Below, piece by piece: positions 1 to 11,958 of a DNA stretch of 64,000 bases. Within the stretch, counting starts at the first letter, position 1. Each line of letters opens with the position of its first letter. The stretch spans positions 159,939,062 to 160,003,061 of the forward strand of contig CM077676.1 of assembly GCA_039707655.1 (NCBI GenBank). Direction: 5' to 3'. The DNA comes from Elymus sibiricus. Taxonomy: Eukaryota; Streptophyta; Magnoliopsida; Poales; Poaceae. The translations under genes and the position numbers were made by a program. A model generated the notes under the pieces. The model was not told where the DNA came from. It ran no database searches and saw only the letters and a list, made by a program, of their open reading frames with translations.

Positions 1-26
1 TTCAAAATTATGGAACAGAGGGAGTA
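1..26. mobile_element. Stowaway-type MITE, terminal fragment
   Basis: The window opens with the outer end of a Stowaway (Tc1/mariner-derived) miniature element. The terminal motif GAACAGAGGGAG is followed by TA, the expected target dinucleotide. The rest of the element lies left of the window. Confidence 0.6.
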
Positions 27-28
27 TA

Positions 29-2707
29 ACTTCCCTAAAAAAAACAATATAACCTCCATTAGTATTATTATTAGTAAGTGGGTTCGTACGTGGCATGGTC
101 TCATTTTTCTCTAAGCAATAGCTAAGTTAATGGCGGTCCAGCAACAACACGTGTACCGTACCGCCGGAGTCGCCACGGCGGACGCCCGCATGGTGCGTCC
201 TTCACGGCACAGATCGGGGTCTTCCTTTTTGCGCCCGTCACGGCACGGGATCGGACCGAGGAATGTCATGCGGCGGCGGCGGGGGCGAGGTCAACCGCGC
301 GCATCGTATTAATGCGTCTATAGCTTAGCCGGCGCTCTGCCAATCCGTTTCGCGGGATCGGGTGCCGGGAGGAGTCCGGTGATCCACGGCAACTGTCGTG
401 TCGCGTTCTGGAGCTGCATGTAGACGGACGCGCGCGGCCGTTGTCGTCTGTGGGACTGTAGCCGGGCTTGCCCTTTCGCTCAAGGTGAGAGCAAGCTCAT
501 GTCCTGCCTGTGCATGTTTGAATCGATCGAGTTTCCGTCGTGAAATACTATCGTCGTGGTCGTTTTCTCATACTGTTAGATATTCTATAAGCGCCCAACG
601 GGTCAATTTTCTACAGTGTTAAAGATCTGCAATGCAAAGCGAACAGTTAGATTACATCGTTACACGTTAACTGCCTTCAAATTTGCGTTCTAAAAAACTG
701 TACATGTGTAAAGTGCTACTGCGAAATGAGCGCACACTGTATGCTGCTAACCACTCGTACTGTAGCTCGTTGGACTAGCCAACCATGTCGATACTGTACG
801 CTAAGTTTGGACCGATCTAGGCAGCAACGAAGAACGAGTCCCTGTTTTGCCACCAAATGTGCCACGACCGTCCGAGACTCATGTGACCTACCAATCCATA
901 TACGTAGACCACGTGTTTCCTTTTCACCTCTCGACCTTCCCAGGATCCTGACTTGGTATCCTACATGACATACGCTCGATCGTCACGACGCACCTTCCGT
1001 CCTTCTTTCCGGCGGGAACATGGCTGATATCTGATACTACATGCACGCATGATGTTCTTTCTGCTGCGGTCGTTGGGCTTATCTGCATATGGTTCCTTCT
1101 CAGCAGGGAATCTGCAACGGCATCCATCTAAAAGCCAAGTACTATTGGTTTTGGTTCTGTTTTGTATCGGTCTCGTCGTTTTCGCCGGTTGCACTTGCAC
1201 AGACGTCTCCCCGGCCGGAGAGCGCTCGTTAGCACGCACGGCGCCGTACGTTGTCCACTTCTTGTCCTTTCTGTTCTGATGATGATCAGGGCCCGTTAAT
1301 TCGCGTTGTGGATCGACAAGCCGGCAGGCTCTCTGGTGTGTATGCAGGCACCTGCTGACCTGCAGACATGTTTGGTGCCGTACGTTGCTCTTGTCTGTGA
1401 GCACTATGGTCAAGTTCATGCACAGTACGCCCGTACGTGGTAGATCCTTGCGTTCCAGCGGGGAGCGCTAATTTTGGGCTCGTTAACGACTTTTACGACA
1501 GGGAGATGTGAAGGACTGAACGTACATCCGGCACATGCGTGCGGGCGTGAGATGCGACACGCCTTCGCACTGGCCGGGTCAGCTGGACGGGTGGCCGTGG
1601 CGCCGGCGACAGGGGCCGCGATGGCCTGCCTGACCAATCAATCGGCCGCCAGCCCTCTTCACGAACTTGTACAATCAATGCCACAAAGATAGCATACTCG
1701 ATTATCGAATATATAAGGAAAGGGGCGACGGTTTGGCACCAGCCTGAAGCGAAGGGCAGGAACGAACAGAATCAATGTGTTCCAATTTATCCGGAGTAAG
1801 GACGGCAGCTGAGAAGGGACAAAAAAATAGCGTAGACAAAAGGTAGGACCAAATCCCTTAAAGGAAAGCAAAATCCAATTCTATATTATATCAAACTATA
1901 AAGCAAAGATGAGGAAACTGGGCCTTTACTCGCTCGAATTAGAGCTTTTTTTTTGGTGCGCTCTTCCTTTTTTTGGATAGAAAAAAGGGTTCAGTGGGAG
2001 GGTAAGGGGTAGTTAAGTTTTAGGTTGGCTCTTGTTTTTTACAGACTTTCTTTTCGGTGTAATTTAATAAAGAAATAGCAATTGTTCATTTCATTTGATC
2101 GATTGAGCTCAAAGGCAAAAGGCACTAAAGATGTTTAAGATGTTTCATCAGAATTGCCGCGGTGGTTGGTGCCGCTGCCGCGGGCGCGCCAAGGCGTCGA
2201 AGTCGCAGGGCGCGTAGGTGCCCAGCGCAACGTGGCGCGCGGTGGCGGTGCGATCAGTTGAACCACGTACGCGGGCGAGCTGCGCGCCTCGAGGTCTCGC
2301 TGCCAGGCGCTCGAGCCGATGATTTTCTGCCGCATTCGCACCGCGCCGGTGATATGCGTCGTGTGGGTGTCGACTGTCGACGGTGATGCATTATGATTGC
2401 TCGGCAGGGTTCAAATTAGCCTGCGGAATAACCGGCCGGGCCGAAATGCACGACGGCTGGTGCGGGGAAGCGGCGGCGGGGTTGTTGGGGTCAAAGCTCC
2501 GTGCCCTGCAGGTCGTGTTTCGTTCGTCTGAACGCCAAACACGAAACAGACGGTTTGTATTCCAGCCATTTCCAGAGAGGGATGCACGTTATCCTGCGAA
2601 AGGCATTGAAACTACTTTCCCGCTTGCTCATTATTATTTTTTTGATAAAAGTACTAGCTTGCTCATGCGTTTTGCTGTTATGATGAGATGTCGTACGTGC
2701 GGTCTTA
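29..2707. other. Unassigned intergenic DNA
   Basis: I see no coding region, RNA gene or recognisable element here. The open frames are all short and lack domain motifs. GC-rich stretches at about 150-310 and 2160-2380 could be decayed genic or element sequence but cannot be identified. Confidence 0.5.
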
Positions 2708-2715
2708 CTATATAT

Positions 2716-2776
2716 TACCTCCGTCCCAAATTAGTTGTCTTAAATTTATCTAGATACGGATCGTGTCTAGATACTT
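2716..2776 (+). mobile_element. Stowaway-type MITE, 5' half only
   Basis: A TA dinucleotide is followed by CCTCCGTCCCAAATTA and then a TCTAGATACGGA-type subterminal block, as in common Triticeae Stowaway MITEs. The mirror-image right arm is missing, so this is a truncated copy. Confidence 0.6.
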
Positions 2777-2864
2777 CTTTTTTCCAAGCATTTTCTGATT
2801 TGAGATCCACCAACCGCCATTGCTTTTGAGATTCGTGCTAGGTTTTCTGATTTTTAGAAAAAAT

Positions 2865-3026
2865 TATCTTATTTCAAAGTAGAATACATAACATTTTGAT
2901 AGATTTTATTGTTTTAAAATGCATCATAATGTTCCAACATTATGTATCAAAAACACACTATGAAACAAGTGCACTATTATTTGTGGATAAACAACAAAAA
3001 TATTATGATACACTTTGAAATGAGAA
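2865..3026. repeat. Foldback (inverted-repeat) sequence, MITE-like
   Basis: An AT-rich stretch has an imperfect inverted repeat: ATTTCAAAGT at 2871-2880 pairs with ACTTTGAAAT around 3012-3021, and similarity extends outward on both sides. Near the centre (2925-2944) lies a perfect 9+2+9 palindrome, CATAATGTT-CC-AACATTATG. This looks like a small foldback element, but I cannot name the family or find a target duplication. Confidence 0.45.
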
Positions 3027-3139
3027 AAATACCTGATAAGATATTATAAAACACTATCAAATAAAACAAATGAAAACATGACATGAATCTCAAAGCAGCG
3101 ACAACGCGTGGATATTCCATGCATGGTACAATACTCTTT

Positions 3140-3402
3140 CTCCACTTTCTCATGAGAAAGACTCCAGTAGTCAGGCCCCGAAAAATAAAATAAAAATAAG
3201 ACTCCAGTAGTCAGGCGCACGGAGAGCATTGTCGATCCCCTCTGAACCGATATGCTCCATTTTGTCCCCTTTCAGCTGAGGCTCGTGCATACGCGAGCAT
3301 GATCTTCATCCTACTGCTCACAACTTCCCTGATGCATGCACCTACGTAGACGTAGTACGTCCCAACAATATCGATCAGCGTGCCGGCGTTAGCCAGATTG
3401 CT
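3140..3402. repeat. Direct segmental duplication, copy A
   Basis: This stretch recurs about 404-411 bp downstream (3580-3806) in diverged form. Shared anchors are GATATGCTCCATTT (3249 and 3660) and GATCAGCGTGCCGGCGTT (from about 3373 and 3778). Inside copy A the 18-mer beginning AGACTCCAGTAG also occurs twice, 40 bp apart (3159-3176 and 3199-3216). Confidence 0.6.
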
Positions 3403-3579
3403 AGAAAAAATGCATATGCTCTGTTATCCTCTAGTAGACAGATTATTAGTCCGATAACATGCGATCTATAATTAGTTTGATAACATACAGCATGAGTCGA
3501 AAACCTAGTCCGAACAAGTAAGGTTCATCAGTCTAGCCATCTACGGTTCGGGAATCATATTTTTTTCAAGGATGACGCA

Positions 3580-3806
3580 GTTGCAATTTTTCATGAGATA
3601 GAAACCAATGGTCGGGAGCACGTACGGAGATTCGGAGAGCATTGGCCCCTCTCTAAATCGATATGCTCCATTTCGTCCATTTCAGTTGAGGCTGGTGGAG
3701 AGCATGATCTTTCATCCTACCGTCCACAACTTCCCCTGACGTGCACCCCTACGCACACGTACGTCCCAATACCATGGATCAGCGTGCCGGCGTTCGCCAG
3801 ATTGCT
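3580..3806. repeat. Direct segmental duplication, copy B
   Basis: This is the second copy of the segment at 3140-3402, with many substitutions and small indels. It lies directly upstream of a TATA-like box (3911), so the pair may be a duplicated promoter region. Confidence 0.6.
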
Positions 3807-3910
3807 CTGTCATCTACTCCTACTCCGAGCTAGTAGTAGCAACACTGACGTGAGCGTAACCGTCGATGCATCCGCCTTACGTCGACGCCGCCCGCAGGCT
3901 TCACACGTAC

Positions 3911-3917
3911 TATAAAA
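3911..3917 (+). promoter_or_regulatory. TATA-like box, possible promoter relic
   Basis: TATAAAA lies 37 bp upstream of an ATG in good context (ACACATGGCT, ATG at 3954). The 61-codon frame that follows (3954-4139) is arginine-rich and matches no family I know. This may be the promoter and first exon of a broken or unrecognised gene, or chance. Confidence 0.25.
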
Positions 3918-4427
3918 CTAGCTCTGCTGACGACGCAGGAGCACACATGACACATGGCTACCTCTGCTTCTCTCTCTTTCGATCACCGTCCCTGGAAGCA
4001 TCGGCCGCGACGGCGACGGGACGGAGCGGGACGGGAAACGAACATGCTGCCGCGGGAGACATGTGCACTACACAACAACAGGAAACCAGCTGCGAAAAAT
4101 CTCGCTTCTTCCACACGTTGCAGAAGCGTAGTACGTTAGTCTTTTGTCGATCGCCCGTGATGCGCGGAGCGAATGGCTCCATGGATTAAGCCGGCCAGAG
4201 CCTTTTGAATTCAGCAGGAGAGCCATTGACAAAATGGGGCTACGGAAGTGGAGGAGCCATAGTAAGAGAACGCATGCACTTTGCGTTGGGCCATGGAAAG
4301 AAACGAAGATTATACTATGCTAGTATCATGAGGAGTGCCACATTTGTCATACTCCATCATGTGCCAGAAGATCGAAGCATAACTAACTTCAGTTGCGAGA
4401 ATCTTTGAAAAGTTGTGCGTTCGTCAA

Positions 4428-5880
4428 CAAAGATTTTTTTTTTCAAAAAGAAGGATTACCCCGGCCTCTACATCAACATGATGCACACAACCATCTTTAT
4501 TAATTATTCATCAGAGCCTGACAAAATGAATACAAGAATCAACTCAAAGCCACCTGCTAGGCAAACAAAGTCGCTACACCTACAAGTATACAGATGTGCC
4601 ATGTCCGCATAACAGACACAATCTAATCCAGTGGCCTTAAGACCATCCGGTCTAGGCGTCCCATAACGTGCACCGCCTGCGCACTCTCTAGGATCCGCCG
4701 TCGCCATCTTCCGTCATCCCATCTTCAGGAGGAATCACTGCATAGATCTTGCCAGTCCCATCTGATGTCGACGTCACCACGACACAGATAGCGCCACCAA
4801 CCTGTGCTCGTCGATCAAACCGCGTCCAACTCTGAGACTCCACTGCTCCACGCCGCCGAGACCCACCGTCTTCAATGCGTCGATGCAACACCGCTCCACC
4901 TGTTGGCCTCTCCAGTGAACCACTGCTCCAAGACGATGCCCCCAGGAGGGAGAACGACACCAAAGTCTCCGTCATCATCCGATCCGGGAGACCCAGATCT
5001 AGGGCTTCCTCTGGAACAACTGCCACCTGGAAGAGGGGCACGCCATCTGCAACTGCTCACGCACCAAGCGATGCCCACCGCCACATAGCTCTCACGACGA
5101 CGCATTCAAGAAGGACACGACGCCATGAGCGCCGTCGCCATCCTAGGGTTTTCACCCGAGAGACCGTGAGGTGGGAAAAGGTAGGGCGAACCCGAACGAC
5201 GTCTCCAGGAAGAAAAACGACACCCTCGGGTGTCGTCGCCGTCACGGCCGACTGGAGCCGACCTAGGTATTATCCCAATCCGGATTCCCACCTCCCGCTC
5301 CGTCCCAACCCGGTAACCGGCTAGCAGCACGGCGATGTCCGGTAAGACGGAGGGCACGCAGCATGGGTTGGAGAAAGGAGCAGCTCGGCGCCGTTGGCCA
5401 CCGGGGCAGAAAGCCGCGGCACCAACCCGCCGGTGAATCGCTGGCCACCCGGTCCGATCCCCGGCAGCCCACCCGCCCCGCCTCGTCACTGGTCAGGGAG
5501 GCCAGGCCATCCCAGGGGCCGCCGCCCCTGATCCAGGGCCCTCCGCCCCAGATCGGGAATGGCTGCGCCAGCCCTGCCGCCAAGGCCACTGCTGGGACGC
5601 CCGGTCGCCGCGCCATCGTTGTCCATCAGGGCGCCTTGGTACAGATCGGCGCCGCTGAGATCCAGATCGGGATCACACCCTCGAGTTAGGCCATCCCGCG
5701 CCACCCTATGACCCGAGAGGGGAAGCAATACCTCCGCCGTCGCCGTCGGACGCACGGGCTTTGCCCGGCGCTGACCACCGGCGACGGCGGAGGGGAGGGA
5801 GGGGAAAGAGGGGGGGCGGCGGTTGGGGTTGGTGCCCCTCGGTCGCCCGCGCGGGGGGCGACGGAAGGGAGGGGCAAATA
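4428..5880 (-). mobile_element. Non-LTR retroposon-like segment with A tail
   Basis: Read on the minus strand this is a GC-rich sequence (right part, about 5240-5870, strongly GC-rich) ending in a short A tract (T run at 4433-4442). That is the layout of a LINE-mobilised copy. No reverse transcriptase or other domain is readable, and I could not find a convincing target duplication. The GC-rich start resembles the segment at 32640-34012 in style. The limits are approximate. Confidence 0.4.
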
Positions 5881-6136
5881 TTTTGCAAGTAGCCTAGACG
5901 AGAGACACGTCAATAGGAATCTGTTCGGTACAAAGGAATCTGTTTGTGCCACATTCGTTAGCAAAGAATGTGCGGATTTTTTTAATAAAAATTCTACATT
6001 TTCCATGTACGATTCTTATTCTAGCTCAACAAAGTCAAGTATACAATGAAAAAATGTAACTAAATACCGGGGCATAACTAGTGCGAACAATGTTCCCCAT
6101 CTAAACAGTGTGTGGCCCTCGCTAAATGGCCTTATG

Positions 6137-6473
6137 TGTTAGAGATACAACACGCAATCGAACACGATGAAGAATGAAAACAAGCAGGGGACAGGAGATT
6201 TAACGTGAAAAACCCCTCCAACACGAAGGGGAAAAAACCACGGACGCCAGCCAGCAAATCTTCACTATATCGGGGGAGGTTACAAACGCCGGGGATTTTA
6301 CAACAGATCAACTCATCCCGTGCGGCGGCTTACAAAGGATATATATAACACAGGTGACCTAGGTCAATACTGATCCGTATCGGCCCAAAGCCTCCCGGCG
6401 ACGAGCCTCGCTCCGCTTGCTCATGAGATGTTAGCCTTTCTTTTTATACTTGAATTTGGATCATAACATAACA
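6137..6473 (-). repeat. 3' LTR of the copia element (337 bp)
   Basis: On the minus strand it begins TGTTATGTTATGATCC and ends CTCTAACA. It is adjacent to TTATG on the outside and to the polypurine tract on the inside. Confidence 0.85.
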
Positions 6474-6596
6474 AACTCCATCTTGAGACAAATTCCATCT
6501 TGTAGCATGAATGAGAACCTCCTCCCTGAAGAACAAAGAAAACACTTTCGGCGCCAAACAGCCACTAGGGCTAGTGTGTTATACCAACTAATAAGT

Positions 6597-7341
6597 CTAA
6601 GCAAAGCTCAATAAGTCTGAGCAAAGCTCAAACTTAGCAATAGGAATTGGCTTTGTCAACATATCAGCAGGATTATCATGAGTACTAATCTTGCATACCT
6701 TCAGCTTACCTTGCTCGACAATGTCTCGAACATAATGGTATTTGACATCAATGTGCTTTGTTCTCTCATGGAACATCTGATCCTTAGTGAGGTATATGGC
6801 ACTCTAACTGTCACAAAACAGATTAATGCAAGAATTATCTCCACAAAGCTCAGCATACAAACCTTTCAGCCAAACTGATTCTTTACATGCTTCTGCAATA
6901 GTCATGTATTCTGCTTCAGTGGTAGATTGGGCAACTACTGGCTGCAACGTTGCCCTCCAACTCACGGCACAACCACCAACAGTGAACACATAACCTATAA
7001 GGGACCTCCTCTTGTCCAAATCGCTGGAAGCAAAATCTGAATCCACATAGCCAGCTAGTCCCTCACCAATCCTGCCAAATTTCAAACAAGCATTGAAAAT
7101 GCCACGAAGGTACCTAAAAATCCACTGAACAACTTTCCAATGTTCTTTACCAGGGTTAGCCATGTATCTACTGACCAAACTCATTGCGAATGACAAATCA
7201 GGCCTAAAACACACCATGGCATACATTAAAGAACCGACATCACTAGAATATGGAACTTTTGACATATATTCAAAATCTTCATCCATACTAGGACATTGAG
7301 AAGATGATAATTTGAAATGAGGAGCAATTGGAGTGCTTAGA
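6597..7341 (-). pseudogene. Copia pol, C-terminal RT and RNase H part
   Basis: The frame covers the last part of the copia reverse transcriptase and the RNase H domain. Readable blocks are YSSDVGSLMYAMVC, then RYLRGI, YVDSDFASSDLDKRRS and QSTTEAEYMTIAEACKE, with the RNase H acidic residues D, E and D present. One in-frame TAG (6804-6806) falls where glutamine is expected after FCDS. The frame otherwise continues to a normal copia C-terminus (PADMLTKPI block) and stops at 6597-6599. At the right end it is cut by the deletion junction (about 7342) directly against the LTR remnant. It cannot code for a functional polyprotein. Confidence 0.88.
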
Positions 7342-7391
7342 AGTTAGCCTTTCTCTTTATACTTGAATTTGGATCATAACATAACATTATG

Positions 7392-8447
7392 AAAATGCTG
7401 TGCTGGCAGGGAAATTTGAGCGATTCTTAAAAAGAAGCCTCAGACTAGCTAGGGTACCCTGTCTAGTATTCCATGCTCCATAGGCACGTGAAAGTGGTGA
7501 AAGAGAACGGAATCTATGGAGCGAATTTTCCAGTGCTTGACTCATCTTTGTATAATGCCTACGGATAAGCAGCTCAAGTGCTTCCCCAAATCGATCCCTA
7601 GGCTTTATGTGGGGCTTATAGCACGATTAGGACTTTGTCCTAACCGCAAGCCTGTCTTATTCTAGCCAAGTGTGTACTGAGCACCATCTCCTTGCGGCGC
7701 CAAACAAAAAGCACATGTCCTCCTTGTGCTCGCCTGAATTTGGAGGTTCCCGGTGCTGGCAAAGTGAGGCAGTTTTCCTTGAAATATGCTACGCTAAACA
7801 AGGGCAAATGAAACACTAGTTCTCTGAGCCTTTGAAGGGGCATGAATCAGGGGACGATGCAGCCACACCGGCCGATTTCTGAAGTGTAGGAGTGTTTCAG
7901 GATGTGGATATGGGCAAAAAGTAATATCAGGATCACAGAACTTTCAGGAATTTCTGAAAACCATGAGTTTGTCAGATACTACTCCAAACTGCAGACCGTT
8001 GCTTTCTCGAAACAATGTTGGCGTTAGGCATCTTTCTATTCCGGGATTTGGATGGTTCCCACTGTGTTCAACGCAGCAATACGGGCGTGCTGATACTGTG
8101 TATATAACTGAAAGGCACTGTCGAGAAAAGGGTGGTGATGATGGTGTAAGGGGGTTGATGGTTCAGACTTCAGACTGTTTTAACCTTTTTCTTTTTTGCG
8201 GGGAGACTGTTTTAACTTGCTCGCGAGATGCTCCGAATTGAACATCTTGAACGGTTTCCGTGTCTGGAAAGGCTCGCTTGGTACCTTTTGGACCCATATT
8301 CAGGTTCGAAATTCACACACTGACTGTGACTGAGTTCAACCAAAAGTGGTCTGGATTTTGGATCATTCATGTGCTTCAGGCTTGAAAGACTGCATGCACC
8401 AGTGACCAAACCACATTACAAATGGTATCTACTTTTCATGCTGATTC

Positions 8448-8449
<2 letters not shown>
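7392..8449. other. Unassigned intergenic DNA
   Basis: No gene or element is recognisable. The open frames are short and without motifs. This is the sequence the copia element inserted into. Confidence 0.5.

Positions 8450-8493
<44 letters not shown>
8450..8493. repeat. (CA)n microsatellite
   Basis: About 22 uninterrupted AC/CA units. Confidence 0.95.
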
Positions 8494-8495
<2 letters not shown>

Positions 8496-9799
8496 TCTAG
8501 AAGTGGTACCGAACTACAGATCGATCGATCCACTGGGGTTGAAAAAAATAAGAATTGTTGAAAACGATTATGGATTCAGCCAGTATTAAACAGTTGAGGA
8601 CATGAATAGGCCCAGCGGTGGATGCTTCACCAACCAGCGAGTTAAATCACTTAACAAGGTTGTCTGTCGCTCTTAAATTGTTCGGGACTCCGATCGAATT
8701 GCTGGACGATGACTCATCAGGGACCCCGTTGGTGAGTCCTTTCTGCACAAAGGACATGGAAGATCGGCATTGCCTGTTTCTTTCAACAGTACTGTATCAA
8801 TTTGCCTTCCACAAATTTTCTTCTGCCTCTTTTGTTTGGTAATGCACTCCGTAGCACGGTTTGTTTGGACCCTTGCATGTTGCATGGCCGCGTCTGTAGA
8901 AAATGCATGAGGAGGACGGTACCGGTCTGCTTGAATCGACATTTTTCATGGACACATTCCCACGACGCGACCGGTGATGATGAAATTGAAAAGACCAGGT
9001 AGATTTATGGGCTTAAATTGCATTTCGTCGCGCTTATTTTCTATGCTATCTTGCTAGCTAGAATAGGTTAGTTTTGAACCAATCCCATCTCAAGACGCAG
9101 ATAAAGAAAGAGAGTGCTGTAGACACCTGACCTGACCCCAACTGGACTGTATATTCAACAGCCTACAAGCTAGTGTCCAAGCCAACTCTTCTTTGGCACT
9201 TCCAGAACATTGCAACACCAACTCGGCAGACGGAAGAAAAAGCGAGCAGGGATTCCAATTTTACTTCAAGAGAAAAGGTAAACGAGAGAACATGAACAGA
9301 AGTTAGTAAAGGGCCTCGACGCCTCGTGCTTAATCAGGCCGTTACTTAACAAATCATAAAGGTCGCCGGACAGCAACCGTGCGACCGGACCGGACGGTCG
9401 CCGGAGAGCAGCCCGGCGAATTCAACTTGCGCAACGGGTGTTCGTAATTGACCTACCGCGCTGCACGAGCGAGAGAGAGGTTTCGTAACATCATCTTCAC
9501 ATCATGACACGGTCACTACTACGGCAACCGAAAAGACAGAGACGGAAATACTGAAGACTTGCACAGGTGAAAACCGATTGATTGGTCGGCACTTTGCAGT
9601 GGCCAGTTAATCCGCACGCCGAGAATCTCGAGCCTGAAGAAGTCGGAAAGTTACAGGAGCAGAGACGGATGGGGTAGGTGATTGGCGAGAGCGTCCATGG
9701 CAGCCGCAGAATCACAGCTTAACTCGCTAAGTCCGTGTCTGGTCATTCGGTCATGTGGTTTGCAGTTTCTGCACGCTTCAAACACGAGCACTAAGGCAC
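8494..9799. other. Unassigned intergenic DNA
   Basis: Moderately GC-rich non-repetitive sequence. No domain-bearing frame or element ends are seen up to the Harbinger-like insertion. Confidence 0.5.
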
Positions 9800-10085
9800 T
9801 AAGAGCATCTCCACTCGTTCGGCCCCCCAGCGCATCCGGCGAATGCGTTTTGACGTTTGCGCCGGCGGGTTTTTCGTCCTGGGGGCGATCGAGTTCCCAG
9901 CCGCGCCCCCAGGTTTCGGCCCCCAAACGATCAAAAAATCAAACTTGTTTTTCCCGCTACTAAAAAACGCCACAAGTTTGGCGATCACCATGCCACAAGT
10001 CGGCGATCATCATGCCACAGTTCGGCGATCAAACATACCCGAAAGTTCGGCGATCAAAAGGAAGGAAGCATAGACAAGGAACACA

Positions 10086-11958
10086 TCAAATGGCGGGCTC
10101 CTCTGGCGTGGGACTGGCCGGGGTCGGCGTGGGCGCATGCGTGCTCGGCGTCGGCGTGGCTTCTGTGCTCGGGCTGGTAGTCGGCGTCGGCATAGCTTCA
10201 TCGCTCGGGCTGGGCGTCGGTGTTGGTGTCGGCGTGGGCGTAAGGGTGGTGGTCGACGCCGGCCCAGGCATCTGGTTCAAGATGAGGCCGCGCTCCGTCA
10301 GGCACCACGCCTTGACCTGCTCGTCCATCGTCGACATGTCTGCTGCCATCAAGAACGCCAGGTCGGTGTTCCTCTTCTTCGCCGCGACGTTGGTCCTGAG
10401 AAGGTCGAGCTTCACGTCCTGCTTCGTCATCAACGCCGACCACCGCGCGTCGGATTTCTCCTCCCTCTTTGCGGGGCTGTTCTTGGCGTCGGCGATGCAC
10501 TGCTCGATCGATGATTGCAGCTGTTCGACAGCTGGTGCCGCGTCCCTCGCCGCCTTGGCTCTTTTGTTGCCATCAGGGCGCCCATCCGCCGCCCCCGGGG
10601 CAGGCGCGTCCGGCTTGTACGTCTCCTTGGCCTTGGCGAGGGTGAGCCGGACCTCCCTCCACTTCTCGCACGACTCGATCCTGGAGAACACGTGAAGGAA
10701 CTTGAACTCTTGGTCGCTGTTGTCCTGGCGATACATGTTGAACATCCGAACCATCTGCACAGCCGAAGAACAAGTGTCGGCGAAGTACACGGCGAAAGAA
10801 CTGAACCGGCGGCTGGACATATCTGCCCCTCGACGTTGGCGCCGCTTTCCGGGCGAGCCGCGACCTCCTCTACGATCCCATGCCATTTGTTGCAGGCCGC
10901 CTGGATGATCGCCCAATGGTTCGCCATGGCCTTGTTGCCGCGCTCCATGTGGATGGTGGCGAAGTAGGGGTCGACCAACTTGCGCTCATCGAACGCCGTC
11001 TTGATCCTTCCCCAGTACGTGTCGGCGTTCTGATTCGAGCCGGTGATCGGGTCGATGCTGACGGTCTTCCATGCTTCGGCGAGGCACTCATCTTCCTTGG
11101 ACGTCCACTTGACGCGAGGCTCGCCCAGCCTGGCATTGGCCGCCCGCTTCTTTCTCCCTTTCGCCGTCGGCGCCGGCTCCGCCTCCTCCTCCGCCTGTTC
11201 TTCCTCCTCCACCTCCTCCTCGGCGTCGTCCAGCTCGTCGTCCATGTCGACGGCGGTGTCCATCATTTCGTCTTGTGCGTGGAACCCGGGGCAGGAAGCG
11301 GCGGCGATCGAGCCACTCGTGATGATCCCGTCCATGTCGGCGTCGGTGGCGTCGGTGTTGCTGAACTATGGCGCCGAGCCGTGTGCAAAGGGTAGGGCGC
11401 CCCGGCGCAGATGCGGCGCAGGCGAGGATGAGTACGCCGGCGGCGAGTAGCTATACTGGGTGTTGAGGCCGGCGGTGAACGCGGGGGAGGGAGTGCGCTG
11501 GTCGGGGTTCAGGCCGGAGGGGGAGGCACGTGGCGGCGCGCCATGCGGGAAGGTGATGTTGGGGTTGAAACCGCCATGCGCGTCGCCGTCGGAGTAGCCA
11601 GGCGAGGGGGCGTACCCACATTGCGGCGGGGCCGGCGAGAAGTTGGTCGGCGACGCGACTCTCGGCTGGCTCCCCCACGCGGCTTGTGCGCAGTGGCCGG
11701 GCGGAAGGTTCATCATCCCCCCCCCCCCCCCCCCCCCCCGCGAGACGCCTCTGCCTGATCTGCCGCCGCGTCCCTGGCCTTCTTGGTGATGAGCCTGTTC
11801 CGCCGGTCGGTGGTGACCGCCTCCCGGCGCTGAACATCCGCCCTCCACTCGGCGTTCGACAAGCCCGCTGGCCTTGCCATCGGCGCCCTCGCCTTCCTCT
11901 GCTTCGGCTGGGTGGAATTTGCAGCGGCGCGAGGAGCCACATATTTCTTCGGCGGCAT
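10086..11958 (-). pseudogene. Harbinger ORF1-like Myb/SANT protein, broken
   Basis: The first ATG (11956-11958) opens a basic N-terminus (MPPKKYVAPRAAANS). A proline/glycine-rich linker follows, then an acidic stretch, then a SANT/Myb-like domain: WTSKEDECLAEAWKTVSIDP, GSNQNADTYWGRI, NKAMANHWAIIQAACNKWHG. The C-terminal part (KFLHVFSRIESCEKWREVR, later MTKQDVKLDLL) resembles the NAM-associated C-terminal region often found with plant Harbinger/Pong ORF1 proteins. There it is a DNA-binding partner of the transposase. Lesions: a frameshift at a C23 run (11717-11739), an in-frame TAG near 11366, and a second frameshift near 10840. The tail is TPTPTP-rich. The product cannot be made intact. Confidence 0.75.
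11717..11739. repeat. C23 homopolymer
   Basis: Twenty-three consecutive C residues (G on the coding minus strand) lie in what should be a Gly codon run of ORF1. The frame changes across it. Confidence 0.9.

Larger units (their letters stand above)
6137..7386 (-). mobile_element. Internally deleted Ty1/copia retrotransposon with intact TSD
   Basis: The 3' LTR (6137-6473) starts and ends with TGTTA/TAACA inverted termini. To its right are the polypurine-like AAGATGGAG and the end of a copia pol frame. At 7344-7386 about 43 bp of the other LTR remain, nearly identical to the first bases of the 3' LTR (minus strand). The 5-bp target duplication TTATG flanks the whole unit at 6132-6136 and 7387-7391. 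The rest of the 5' LTR, gag, protease, integrase and most of the RT are missing, so a large internal deletion occurred after insertion. Confidence 0.9.

Noticed and set aside
3954..4139. Protein-coding gene of 61 codons
   Set aside because: Good start context but no recognisable domain, arginine-rich composition and no supporting 3' structure; kept only as a possible promoter relic.
10012..10695. Plus-strand frame of 227 codons opposite the Harbinger ORF1
   Set aside because: It is the antisense shadow of the TPTPTP-rich tail of ORF1.
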